A stretch of 64,000 nt of DNA from Diplolepis rosae (taxonomy: Eukaryota; Arthropoda; Insecta; Hymenoptera; Diplolepididae): NCBI GenBank assembly GCA_030998225.1, contig JAPYXD010000581.1, positions 3,658,001 through 3,722,000 of the forward strand, read 5' to 3'. The notes beneath the pieces are model-generated. The model saw nothing but the letters and a program-made list of their open reading frames with translations. It was not told the DNA's origin and made no database searches. Both the position numbers and the translations under genes were made by a program. Position 1 is the first letter of the stretch. The number at the start of each line of letters is the position of its first letter. Below, one piece after another: positions 10,165 through 22,600 of the stretch.

Positions 10165-13100
10165 TACAACGTTGGGTATACAACAGGCACAACCTTCTTC
10201 CGACTGTGGAAAAAGTAATTTTCCGACATTGGATGTACAAGGTCTATCTAGTGTCTATTCAGCCCTGGTAGTCGAGTGTAAAATACCAGCATTTGTACAA
10301 GAGGCCCAACCTTCTTGCGACTGTGAAAAAAGTAATTTTCCGATATTGGATGTACAAGGTCTATCTAGTGTCTATTTAGCCCTGGTAGTCGATTGTAAAA
10401 TACCAGAGTTTGTACCATGTTGGGTGTACAACAGGCACAACCTTCTTCCGACTGTGGAAAAAGTAATTTTCCGACATTGGTTGTACAAGGTCTATCTAGT
10501 GTCTATTTAGCCCTGGTAGTGGATTGTAAAATACCAGAGTTTGTACCATGTTGGGTGTACAACAGGGACAACCTTCTTCCGACTGTGGAAAAAGTAATTT
10601 TCCGACATTGGATGTACAAGGTCTATCTAGTGTCTATTTAGCCCTGCTAGTCGATTGTAAAATACTAGAGTTTGTACCATGTTGGGTGTACAACAGGGAC
10701 AACCTTCTTCCGACCAGTGGAAAAAGTAATTTTCCGACATTGGATGTACAAGGTCTATCTAGTGTCTATTTAGCCCTGCTAGTCGATTGTAAAATACTAG
10801 AGTTTGTACCATGTTGGGTGTATAACAGGGACAACCTTCTTCCGACCAGTGGAAAAAGTAATTTTCCGACATTGGATTTACAAAGTCTATTTAGTGTCTA
10901 TTCAGCCCTGGTAGTCGACTGTAAAATACCAGCGTTTGTATAAAGTTGGGTGTACAACAGGCACAACCTTCTTCCGACTGTGGAAAAAGTAATTTTCCGA
11001 CATTGGATGTACAACGTCTATCTAGTGTCTATTCAGCCCTGATAGTCGAGTGTAAAATATCAGCGTTTGTATAAAGTTGGGTGTACAACAGGCACAACCT
11101 TCTTCCGACTGTGGAAAAAGTAATTTTACGACATTGGATGTACAAGGTTTATCTAGTGTTTATTCAGCCCTGATAGTCGAGTGTAAAATACCAGCGTTTG
11201 TACAAGAGGCCCAACCTTCTTGCGACTTTGAAAAAAGTAATTTTCCGACATTGTATGTACAAGGTCTATCTAGTGTCTATTTAGCCTAGGTAGTCGAGTG
11301 TAAAATACCAGCATTTGTATAAGAGGCCCAACCTTCTTACGACTGTGAAAAAAGTAATTTTCCGACATTGGATGTACAAGGTCTATCTAGTGTCTATTCA
11401 GCCCTGGTAGTCGATTGTAAAGTACCAGCGTTTGTACAAGAGGCCCAACCTTCTTGCGACTGTGGAAAAAGTAATTTTCCGACATTGGTTGTACAAGGAC
11501 TATCTAGTGCCTATTTAGCCCTGGTAGTCGATTGTAATATACCAGAGTTTGTATAAAGTTGGATGTACAACAGGCACAACCTTCTTCCGACTGTGGAAAA
11601 AGTAATTTTACGACATTGGACGTACAACGTCTATCTAGTGTCTATTCAGCCCTGATAGTCGAGTGTTAAATACCAGCGTTTGTATAAAGTTGGGTGTACA
11701 ACAGGCACAACCTTCTTCCGACTGTGGAAAAAGTAATTTTCCGACATTGGATGTACAAGGTTTATCTAGTGTCTATTCAGCCCTGATAGTCGAGTGTAAA
11801 ATACCAGCGTTTGTACAAGAGGCCCAACCTTCTTGCGACTGTGGAAAAAGTAATTTTCCGACATTGGTTGTACAAGGTCTATCTAGTGCCTATTTAGCCC
11901 TGGTAGTCGATTGTAATATACCAGAGTTTGTATATAGTTGGATGTACAACAGGCACAACCTTCTTGCGACTGTGGAAAAAGTAATTTTTTCCGACATTGG
12001 TTGTACAAGGTGTATCTAGTGTCTATTTAGCCCTGGTAGTGGATTGTAAAATACCAGAGTTTGTACCATGTTGGGTGTACAACAGGGACAACCTTCTTCC
12101 TTCTGTGGAAAAAGTAATTTTCCGACATTGGATGTACAAGGTCTATCTAGTGTCTATTTAGCCCTGCTAGTCGATTGTAAAATACTAGAGTTTGTACCAT
12201 GTTGGGTGTACAACAGGGACAACCTTCTTCCGACCAGTGGAAAAAGTAATTTTCCGACATTGGATTTACAAAGTCTATCTAGTGTCTATTCAGCCCTGAT
12301 AGTCGAGTGTTAAATACCAGCGTTTGTATAAAGTTGGGTGTACAACAGGCACAACCTTCTTCCGACTGTGGAAAAAGTAATTTTACGACATTGGACGTAC
12401 AACGTCTATCTAGTGTCTATTCAGCCCTGATAGTCGAGTGTTAAATACCAGCGTTTGTATAAAGTTGGGTGTACAACAGGCACAACCTTCTTCCGACTGT
12501 GGAAAAAGTAATTTTCCGACATTGGATGTACAAGGTCTATCTAGTGTCTATTTAGCCTAGGTAGTCGAGTGTAAAATACCAGCATTTGTACAAGAGGCCC
12601 AACCTTCTTGCGACTGTGAAAAAAGTAATTTTCCGACATTGGATGTACAAGGTCTATCTAGTGTCTATTCAGCCCTGGTAGTCGATTGTAAAGTACCAGC
12701 GTTTGTACAAGAGGCCCAACCTTCTTGCGACTGTGGAAAAAGTAATTTTCCGACATTGGTTGTACAAGGTCTTTCTAGTGTCTATTTAGCCCTGGTAGTC
12801 GATTGTAAAATACCAGAGTTTGTATAAAGTTGGATGTACAACAGGCACAACCTTCTTCCGACTGTGGAAAAAGTAATTTTCCGACATTGGATGTACAAGG
12901 TCTATTTAGTGTCTATTCAGCCCTGGTAGTCGACTGTAAAATACCAGCGTTTGTACAACAGGCACAACCTTCTTCCGACTGTGGAAAAAGTAATTTTTCG
13001 ACATTGGATGTACAAGGTCTCTCTAGTGTCTATTCAGCCCTAGTAGTCGACTGTAAAATACCAGCGTTTATATAACGTTGGGTTCACAACAGGTCCAACC

Positions 13101-15890
13101 TTCTTCCGACTGTGGAAAAAGTAATTTTCCGACATTGGATGTACAAGGTCTATCTAGTGTCTATTCAGCCCTGGTAGTCGATTGTAAAGTACCAGCGTTT
13201 GTACAAGAGGCCCAACCTTCTTGCGACTGTGGAAAAAGTAAATTTTTCCGACATTGGTTGTACAAGGTCTATCTAGTGTCTATTTAGCCCTGGTAGTCGA
13301 TTGTAATATACCAGAGTTTGTATATAGTTGGATGTACAACAGGCACAACCTTCTTGCGACTGTGGAAAAAGTAATTTTTTCCGACATTGGTTGTACAAGG
13401 TGTATCTAGTGTCTATTTAGCCCTGGTAGTGGATTGTAAAATACCAGAGTTTGTACCATGTTGGGTGTACAACAGGGACAACCTTCTTCCTTCTGTGGAA
13501 AAAGTAATTTTCCGACATTGGATGTACAAGGTCTATCTAGTGTCTATTTAGCCCTGCTAGTCGATTGTAAAATACTAGAGTTTGTACCATGTTGGGTGTA
13601 CAACAGGGACAACCTTCTTCCGACTGTGGAAAAAGTAATTTTCCGACATTGGATGTACAAGGTCTATCTAGTGTCTATTTAGCCCTGGTAGTCGACTGTA
13701 AAATACCAGCGTTTGTATAAAGTTGGGTGTACAACAGGCACAACCTTCTTCCGACTGTGGAAAAAGTAATTTTCCGACATTGGATGTACAAGGTCTATCT
13801 AGTGCCTATTTAGCCCTGGTAGTCGATTGTAATATACCAGCGTTTGTACAAGAGGCCCAACCTTCTTCCGACTGTGGAAAAAGTAATTTTCCGACATTGG
13901 ATGTACAACGTCTATCTAGTGTCTATTCAGCCCTGATAGTCGAGTGTTAAATACCAGCGTTTGTATAAAGTTGGGTGTACAACAGGCACAACCTTCTTCC
14001 GACTGTGGAAAAAGTAATTTTCCGACATTGGATGTACAAGGTTTATCTAGTGTCTATTCAGCCCTGATAGTCGAGTGTAAAATACCAGCGTTTGTACAAC
14101 AGGCACAACCTTCTTCCGACTGTGGAAAAAGTAATTTTCCGACATTGGTTGTACAAGGTCTATCTAGTGCCTATTTAGCCCTGGTAGTCGATTGTAATAT
14201 ACCAGAGTTTGTATATAGTTGGATGTACAACAGGCACAACCTTCTTGCGACTGTGGAAAAAGTAATTTTTTCCGACATTGGTTGTACAAGGTGTATCTAG
14301 TGTCTATTTAGCCCTGGTAGTGGATTGTAAAATACCAGAGTTTGTACCATGTTGGGTGTACAACAGGGACAACCTTCTTCCTTCTGTGGAAAAAGTAATT
14401 TTCCGACATTGGATGTACAAGGTCTATCTAGTGTCTATTTAGCCCTGCTAGTCGATTGTAAAATACTAGAGTTTGTACCATGTTGGGTGTACAACAGGGA
14501 CAACCTTCTTCCGACCAGTGGAAAAAGTAATTTTCCGACATTGGATTTACAAAGTCTATCTAGTGTCTATTCAGCCCTGATAGTCGAGTGTTAAATACCA
14601 GCGTTTGTATAAAGTTGGGTGTACAACAGGCACAACCTTCTTCCGACTGTGGAAAAAGTAATTTTCCGACATTGGATTTACAAAGTCTATTTAGTGTCTA
14701 TTCAGCCCTGATAGTCGAGTGTTAAATACCAGCGTTTGTATAAAGTTGGGTGTACAACAGGCACAACCTTCTTCCGACTGTGGAAAAAGTAATTTTACGA
14801 CATTGGATGTACAAGGTCTATCTAGTGTCTATTTAGCCTAGGTAGTCGAGTGTAAAATACCAGCATTTGTACAAGAGGCCCAACCTTCTTGCGACTGTGA
14901 AAAAAGTAATTTTCCGACATTGGATGTACAAGGTCTATCTAGTGTCTATTCAGCCCTGGTAGTCGATTGTAAAGTACCAGCGTTTGTACAAGAGGCCCAA
15001 CCTTCTTGCGACTGTGGAAAAAGTAATTTTCCGACATTGGTTGTACAAGGTCTTTCTAGTGTCTATTTAGCCCTGGTAGTCGATTGTAAAATACCAGAGT
15101 TTGTATAAAGTTGGATGTACAACAGGCACAACCTTCTTCCGACTGTGGAAAAAGTAATTTTTCGACATTGGATGTACAAGGTCTATCTAGTGTCTATTCA
15201 GCCCTGGTAGTCGATTGTAAAGTACCAGCGTTTGTATAAAGTTGGATGTACAACAGGCACAACCTTCTTCCGACTGTGGAAAAAGTAATTTTTCGACATT
15301 GGATGTACAAGGTCTCTCTAGTGTCTATTCAGCCCTAGTAGTCGACTGTAAAATACCAGCGTTTATATAACGTTGGGTTCACAACAGGTCCAACCTTCTT
15401 CCGACTGTGGAAAAAGTAATTTTCCGACATTGGATGTACAAGGTCTATCTAGTGTCTATTCAGCCCTGGTAGTCGATTGTAAAGTACCAGCGTTTGTACA
15501 AGAGGCCCAACCTTCTTGCGACTGTGGAAAAAGTAAATTTTTCCGACATTGGTTGTACAAGGTCTATCTAGTGTCTATTTAGCCCTGGTAGTCGATTGTA
15601 AAATACCAGAGTTTGTATAAAGTTGGATGTACAACAGGCACAACCTTCTTCCGACTGTGGAAAAAGTAATTTTTCGACATTGGATGTACAAGGTCTCTCT
15701 AGTGTCTATTCAGCCCTAGTAGTCGACTGTAAAATACCAGCGTTTATATAACGTTGGGTTCACAACAGGTCCAACCTTTTTCCGACTGTTGAAAAAGTAT
15801 TTTTCCGACAGTAAATGTGCAAGATCCACCCAGTGTCAAATCGATTCTGATAATTAACGCTGTAAAATACCAGTGCTTGTACAAAGTTAA
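10165..15890. repeat. satellite array 1: 117- and 131-bp monomers
   Basis: About 45 tandem copies (estimated from length) of a monomer containing AACCTTCTTCCGACTGTGG, TAATTTTCCGACATTGG and TAGTGTCTATTCAGCCCTGG. Two length classes alternate. The 131-bp class has an extra TAAAGTTGGGTG-type segment; the 117-bp class has GAGGCCC instead. Measured spacing between successive AACCTTCTT sites gives 117 and then 131. Frames starting at 11663, 12068 and 12639 recur 2,281 bp later, showing a higher-order duplication. Short frames repeat MLGVQQAQPSSDCGKSNFPT-like peptides, but the 131-bp unit breaks the frame, so I do not call genes. Confidence 0.95.
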
Positions 15891-17200
15891 TCCGATACTG
15901 GTAGTCTTCTTTGAAGTACTTCTTTACCCGTAAAACATGGATTCAATAATAAAAGTATATAACCAGTATTTTAGAAATTTTGGCAGCCAACGTTAAAAAT
16001 ATGTTGGTTACCAGTATTGGTACAACATTTGCAACCAGTGTTCTACTAACGCAGTACGTCGTTATCATTTCGACTGTTCGCCGACAATCGGAAGTTGGTG
16101 TCCAACGTTGAGTCGACGTTAGTTCGAATGTTAATTTTTGCTTGTGTCAAATTGCAAACATTTATCTACAAATATCGTTACTATTCATTATTCTTTGATT
16201 TTTATAATGCTTAGATTGAAAATTAATTTTTTGAATTGTTTTGCAACGTTATATACCTTCAAAAGAATAGTTTTATTTGAAACCACAGTAACTCGAGCAT
16301 CCGTAGTAATACCCACACTTACCTTACACATGAAACTTCTTTCGGTAAATGTGTGGTCTAGTTTGTTTATAACATGATGTATATTCTAGAATATCAACTC
16401 TGAATTTTAAGTAAAAATACTAAGTGCACGCAATTTCCTCGATGCAAGTCTAGCGACTGGAAAGTTAAAAAGAAGGTAAGCAAGCGTACATATCACGTGG
16501 GAACAATAAATTTTGATTTTCTCAACCTTCGTTGCACGTTGTGTAAGGTGAATTGGCGCCGTTACTGAATTTTCGAAATTCAGAGGATCAGAGGTGGTCG
16601 GCTAACGGTATAACCGACAGATAACAGATTGACGCTTCGTTATGCGCGGAGAATAACTATACCGACGTTGGCCGTGCCGTTGAATTATTTATGCAATTAG
16701 GCATCATCGCTTCACATGCGTATCTACCGTGAACGCGTTTCAACCGGTTGCCATGGATAAAAAAGAATTCAGCAATACCTTCGCACATCACGCCTTTAAG
16801 CATTAACATATTTCCAAATATCCCTTATCATGAAGGCGATAAATTATATCGTTCACACAGCTTCCAATTCCAAAACTTTTCAAAGAGAAACTATCAATCT
16901 TCACAAGTTTATTTTGTAATAAATAATAAAATGATAAACTGAGTTTTACGCAGATCGAAGGATTATTTTTATCCACTATATTGAATTCGTTATTGGTTTG
17001 GTCCGCGATTCTAGCACTTTGAATACCGAAATTTTGAGGTTATATTAGAATTCAGCGACCGATAAAACCTCAATGTATCAATTTTTATAAAAATTGGATG
17101 GGCACTTTTGAAAATAAGAAAAGAAGGAAGTTATAGTTCTTACCAAAGTTACTAGCCATTCCGAAAGAATCAAAAATTTTGAAGCAACGAAGATGATTTT
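15891..17200. other. single-copy flank of satellite 1
   Basis: The first 200 bp contain decayed pieces of the satellite vocabulary (CCAGTATTGGTACAACATTTG, GTTGGTGTCCAACGTTG). The rest, including a more GC-balanced stretch at 16480-16750, shows no recognisable gene. Confidence 0.45.
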
Positions 17201-17204
17201 CACA

Positions 17205-18059
17205 CACTCAGAAAAAAGTCTGGTTGAAACAACCACAATTCAAACAGAAAAAAATGTTACGGAGAGCCGTACTAGTAATTCCCGTTAAAAATGTTAGGAA
17301 TTCTAGTAAACACTTTTCAGTTGTTTTGATCTTTTATTCCAGTTATATTTCTAGTTAAAACTAAAATTTTTCAGTAAAATGCTAACGTAACTATAAGAAT
17401 AAATAATGATTTAAAGACATGGGAATTATAATTTTTAAAATGAAAAAATGTATATTTATTTGTTGAATTATTTTATTTTGTTTATATTATTATTAAAATG
17501 TACATTTGAATACAAATATATCTACAAATTTCTTCACTTTTGAATTTTTCCTTCAAGTTATCTACAGTGCTGGATTAAGAAATCGTTTGATGATGATGTT
17601 TTTGAAATGGGGTCTATCGGATCAATCAGTCCCAATCGGGTCCAATTATTTTTTTCTACAAGGGAACATAACTAACAGGAAACCAGTATCAACGTGCATA
17701 TAACTCCGGCATTTTGACTCTCGAAGTGCAGACCGCACCATGCCACCTTCCCACTGACTCAGGGGGAAGGTGGCGTGGTGGGGGCTGCCCCTCAAGAGTA
17801 AAAATGCCAAGGCTTGCGTGTATAGCGGAAAACGAAAAGGCGCCCGATTGTGTAGATAGTAACGCTGCCAACGGCGCATCTTGAAACTACTTTTACTATA
17901 TTTCCCTGTAACATTAACTGGAATAATAATGTCAGAATTTTGTGACTATAATAAGTAAACAATTTTTCTGGTGAAATCAACTAAAAGTATAGTCATTTTA
18001 ACCGGAATTTTTTGAACCGATTAACTTTAGTAAATTTAACCGAACCTTTTTTGTGAGTG
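17205..18059. mobile_element. TIR element starting CACTCA, possible 4-bp target duplication
   Basis: The left end CACTCAGAAAAAAGTCTGGTT and the inverse of the right end, CACTCACAAAAAAGGTTCGG, match. CACA flanks both ends (17201-17204, 18060-18063), although part of this could be chance because the TIR itself starts CAC. A CAC start with 4-bp duplication recalls Chapaev-type elements. The interior is non-coding and contains a GC-rich inverted repeat at 17706-17810. Confidence 0.6.
17706..17810. repeat. long GC-rich imperfect hairpin
   Basis: Arms of about 48 bp pair around a short loop at 17752-17761. The left arm runs from CCGGCATTTTGACTC to TGCCACCTTCCC, the right from GGGGAAGGTGGCG to GAGTAAAAATGCC. 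It stands out from AT-rich surroundings. Short frames over it are products of the symmetry. Confidence 0.7.
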
Positions 18060-19625
18060 CACATCAAAGTTTTGAAATTTAAAAAAAATCATTATTATAT
18101 AAAATTGGATAATTTTTTGGGTACAAAGTTTGTATAACAATTAATGGGTATCTTACTGCCAGAGACTAATTTTATGATTTATCCTTTAATTTATATTTCT
18201 AGAGGATACAATAGGCTTTGTGAATTCGATAATCAACTTTTATACGAAAGGTAATATTGATTAGAACTGAATTGAAAGCGTAGTGTTATTGAATCACGTG
18301 GGATTACTGAGCATTTGTACTTTGATTCCGGTTTGCGGTATTTACTTTTCACAGATTTCAAATGAAAAGTGTTTTGTTTATTTCCAGAACTTTTTCTTTG
18401 AATGAGAATTCTTAATTCCACACGTGTTTCTCTTCAACAAATGTAATTATTGAAACTCTCCAATTTTCGAAGGCAAATAATTTATTTACGGTTTATTGAT
18501 TATCAATTAAATTGTGATTTGAGTCGCAATTAAAGAAATATTTGGAGTTTATATTACACAAAAATGGAAAAATAATGCTGAGTTTGTAAAAAATTAATGG
18601 TTTATAAATTATGTAATTTTCAATTTTGAAAAAAAAAATTAACACATTAAATTTCAAAAGCTCAGTGTCAAAATAAAATAACATACTTTCAAAGAAAATG
18701 AAGTTACTTGAAAACAAACTCAGACAATATTGTCTTCTAAATTAACCGAATTTTCTTAAGATCTAATTTTTTCTATATTCATTTCAAAGTTATCAGAGCC
18801 GAAGAGGTACACCCAAAAAAAGATCTGGTTCAATCAACAACATTTTAGTGTGTTAAAGAGGTTACAGATAGGCAGAATTTAAAAAAAAATCGATTTTTTG
18901 CATTTTCTTAAAGTATAATATTACGAAAATGTCAAGTGTGTAAGTGTGAGACTTTAAGGGGGTATTCTACTCAAGCGGCCGAAAAAAGATCATTATTTCA
19001 AATTATTGTTGAAACAAAACCGTCCAATATTTTGAATCGTGACTTTTTCAGGTTATTATACAAAATATAAACCAACAAAAATTAGTTTGATCTTAATGAA
19101 AATGTTTATTAATATTGTCATGGCAACGCCTTGAGGTTGAGCCTGCAAGAAAATGTTGCTCCATGGTGGACACGGTTCTGCTCGTTCGAATTACCGGATA
19201 CAGCGGATAAAATTTTTTTATCAAAAGTAGACTTGTGACTATCGTCTCTACCTCGGAAAAATAAAAAATATTGGTTATTAATAAATTTGCGCTACTTTTA
19301 CTGTCGAATGACGCTTTTCAGCCTGATTTTGTGTCCTTTTTGCATTAAAAAAAATATTAAAACAAAAATTTTTAAGTAAAACTGTAGCTCATCCGACAAC
19401 TATACGTTTATCGAGAAAGATCAAAAAAATTTCAGCGCAATCGAACAAGTATTTTTTTTTTGTTATCATGTCCACCATTCCGAAAATAATGGTTTTGACA
19501 AAAATCGTGCTTCGCTTGATTAATGGCCGTAAAACATAAAAAGTATTCGTCACTGAGAAAAACGCTTTGGCACACACATTTTCTATATAGGTAACTTCAT
19601 AAATATGCAGAGAAAAGAAATTGAT
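18060..19625. other. AT-rich spacer with isolated repeat termini
   Basis: At 18806 CACCCAAAAAAAGATCTGG resembles the 17205 terminus, and at 18957 TTAAGGGGGTATTCTACTC resembles other TTAA plus G-tract ends in the window. No partners were found and no gene is recognised. Confidence 0.4.
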
Positions 19626-19629
19626 TCTG

Positions 19630-22600
19630 CCAGTACTGTATTTAAATCCAAATAATTTCTTTAAATCAAACAAATTTGTGAATTGGTATACGCCAAAGAA
19701 AATTTTCTTCGATTTAGAGAAATTTTTTGATTGCTATTCTTTTTTAATTGAATAAATGTATGTCTGCGCAGTCACATAGTACATGCGTGATGTTATTCAC
19801 AAAAATATTTTCTTTGTTTTAATGAAAAAATTTGCTTTCGATCGAGGTAACAAAATTTAAAAAAATTTTTTATGAGTTTTTGCCAGTACTGTATTTGATA
19901 CAATAGTATATCACATTACAAGGGGCGAAATGGAGCGATAGCACGACTTACACGAAATGCTTTCGCTGTGTTTTGTTTCGAGTAATGTATACTATTTTTC
20001 ATAGCAAATCCTTTGAGAATCTGATTGGCTGTAACTGTGGAGCGGGTTGAAAAAGCGACTTTCAACCCTAGGGTTGAAAATCGTAGTTTCAACCCGCTCT
20101 ACAGGTACCGAAAATCGGATTTTCAAAGGAGGCACTATGAAAAATAATTTCTTTGAATCAAACAAATCTGTGCATTGCTATAGGTCAAAGAAAAGTTTCT
20201 TTGATTTGAAGAAATTTCTTAGCTGCTTTTTTTCCTTTGAATTGAATAAATGTATGTCTGCGCAGTCGCATAGTTCATGCGTGATATTATTTACAGAAAT
20301 ATTTTCTTTGTTTTAATGAAAAAATTTGCTTTCGTTTAAGGTAATAAAATTAAATAAATTTTTTTTTAGGTTTTGCCAATACTGTATTTGAATCAAAATA
20401 ATTTTTTTGAATCAAGCAAATTTGTGCATTGCTATAGGTCAATGAAAAGTTTCTTTGATTCAGAGAAATTTTTTAATTGCATTTTTTTCTTCGAATTGAA
20501 TAAATGTATGTCTGCGCAGTCACACAGTACATGCGTGATGCTATTCACAGAAATATTTTCTTCGATTTAAAACAAATCCTTTTTTTCGTTCAAGGTAATA
20601 AAATTAAATAAATTATTTACTGTATTTGAAACAAAATAATTTCTTTGAATCAATCAAATTTGTGCATTGCTACACGCCAAAGAAAAGTTTCTTTGATTTA
20701 AAGGAAAAATTTGCTTTCGTTCAAGGTAATAAATTTAAATAAATTTTTTTTTTATTATTTTTGCCAGTACTGTATTTAAATCAAAATAATTTCTTTGAAT
20801 CAAACAAATTTGTGCATTACTATACGTCAAAGAAAAGTTTCTTTGACTTAGAGAAAATTTTTAATTGCTATTTTTTCTTCGAATATAATAAATGTATGTC
20901 TGCGCAGTCACATAGTACATGCATGATGTTATTCCCAGAAATATTTTCTTCGATTTAAAACAAATTCTTTTTTTCGTTCAAGGTAATAAAATTAAATAAA
21001 TTATTTACTGTATTTGAAACAAAATAATTTCTTTGAATCAATCAAATTTGTGCATTGCTACACGCCAAAGAAAAGTTTCTTTGATTTAAAGGAAAAATTT
21101 GCTTTCGTTCAAGGTAATAAAATTAAATAAATTTTTTTTCAGTTTTTGCCAGTACTGTATTTAAATCAAAATAATTTCATTGAATCAAACAAATTTGTGC
21201 ATTACTATACGTCAAAGAAAAGTTTCTTTGACTTAGAGAAATTTTTTAATTGTTATTTTTTCTTCGAATATAATAAATGTATGTCTGCGCAGTCACATAG
21301 TACATGCATGATGTTATTCCCAGAAATATTTTCTTCGATTTAAAACAAATTCTTTTGTCGTTCAAGGTAATAAAATTAAATAAATTATTTACTGTATTTG
21401 AAACAAAATAATTTCTTTGAATCAATCAAATTTGTGCATTGCTACACGCCAAAGAAAAGTTTCTTTGATTTAAAGGAAAAATTTGCTTTCGTTCAAGGTA
21501 ATAAAATTAAATAAATTTTTTTTCAGTTTTTGCCAGTACTGTATTTAAATCAAAATAATTTCATTGAATCAAACAAATTTGTGCATTACTATACGTCAAA
21601 GAAAAGTTTCTTTGACTTAGAGAAATTTTTTAATTGTTATTTTTTCTTCGAATATAATAAATGTATGTCTGCGCAGTCACATAGTACATGCATGATGTTA
21701 TTCCCAGAAATATTTTCTTCGATTTAAAACAAATTCTTTTTTTCGTTCAAGGTAATAAAATTAAGTAAATTATTTACTGTATTTGAAACAAAATAATTTC
21801 TTTGAATCAATCAAATTTGTGCATTGCTACACGCCAAAGAAAAGTTTCTTTGATTTAAAGGAAAAATTTGCTTTCGTTTAAGGTAATAAAATTAAATAAA
21901 TTTTTTTTAGTTTTTGTCAGTACTGTATTTGAATCAAAATAATTTTTTTGAATCAAACAAATTTGTGCATTGCTATAGGTCAATGAAAAGTTTCTTTGAT
22001 TCAGAGAAATTTTTTAATCGCATTTTTTCCTTCGAATTGAATAAATGTATGTCTGCGCAGTCACACAGTACATGCGTGATGCTATTCACAGAAATATTTT
22101 CTTCGATTTAAAACAAATTCTTTTTTTCGTTCAAGGTAATAAAATTAAATAAATTATTTACTGTATTTGAAACAAAATAATTTCTTTGAATCAATCAAAT
22201 TTGTGCATTGCTACACGCCAAAGAAAAGTTTCTTTGATTTAAAGGAAAAATTTGCTTTCGTTCAAGGTAATAAATTTAAATAAATTTTTTTTTTATTATT
22301 TTTGCCAGTACTGTATTTAAATCAAAATAATTTCTTTGAATCAAACAAATTTGTGCATTACTATACGTCAAAGAAAAGTTTCTTTGACTTAGAGAAAATT
22401 TTTAATTGCTATTTTTTCTTCGAATATAATAAATGTATGTCTGCGCAGTCACATAGTACATGCATGATGTTATTCCCAGAAATATTTTCTTCGATTTAAA
22501 ACAAATTCTTTTTTTCGTTCAAGGTAATAAAATTAAATAAATTATTTACTGTATTTGAAACAAAATAATTTCTTTGAATCAATCAAATTTGTGCATTGCT

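Noticed and set aside
10148..15582. Open frames MLGVQQAQPSS... as a repetitive protein gene
   Set aside because: The 131-bp class shifts the frame, stops occur in most monomers, and the frames simply follow the tandem copies.
10165..15890. Regularly spaced repeats resembling a CRISPR array
   Set aside because: Whole monomers of 117/131 bp are similar, with no conserved short repeat alternating with unique spacers, no cas genes, and a eukaryotic context.
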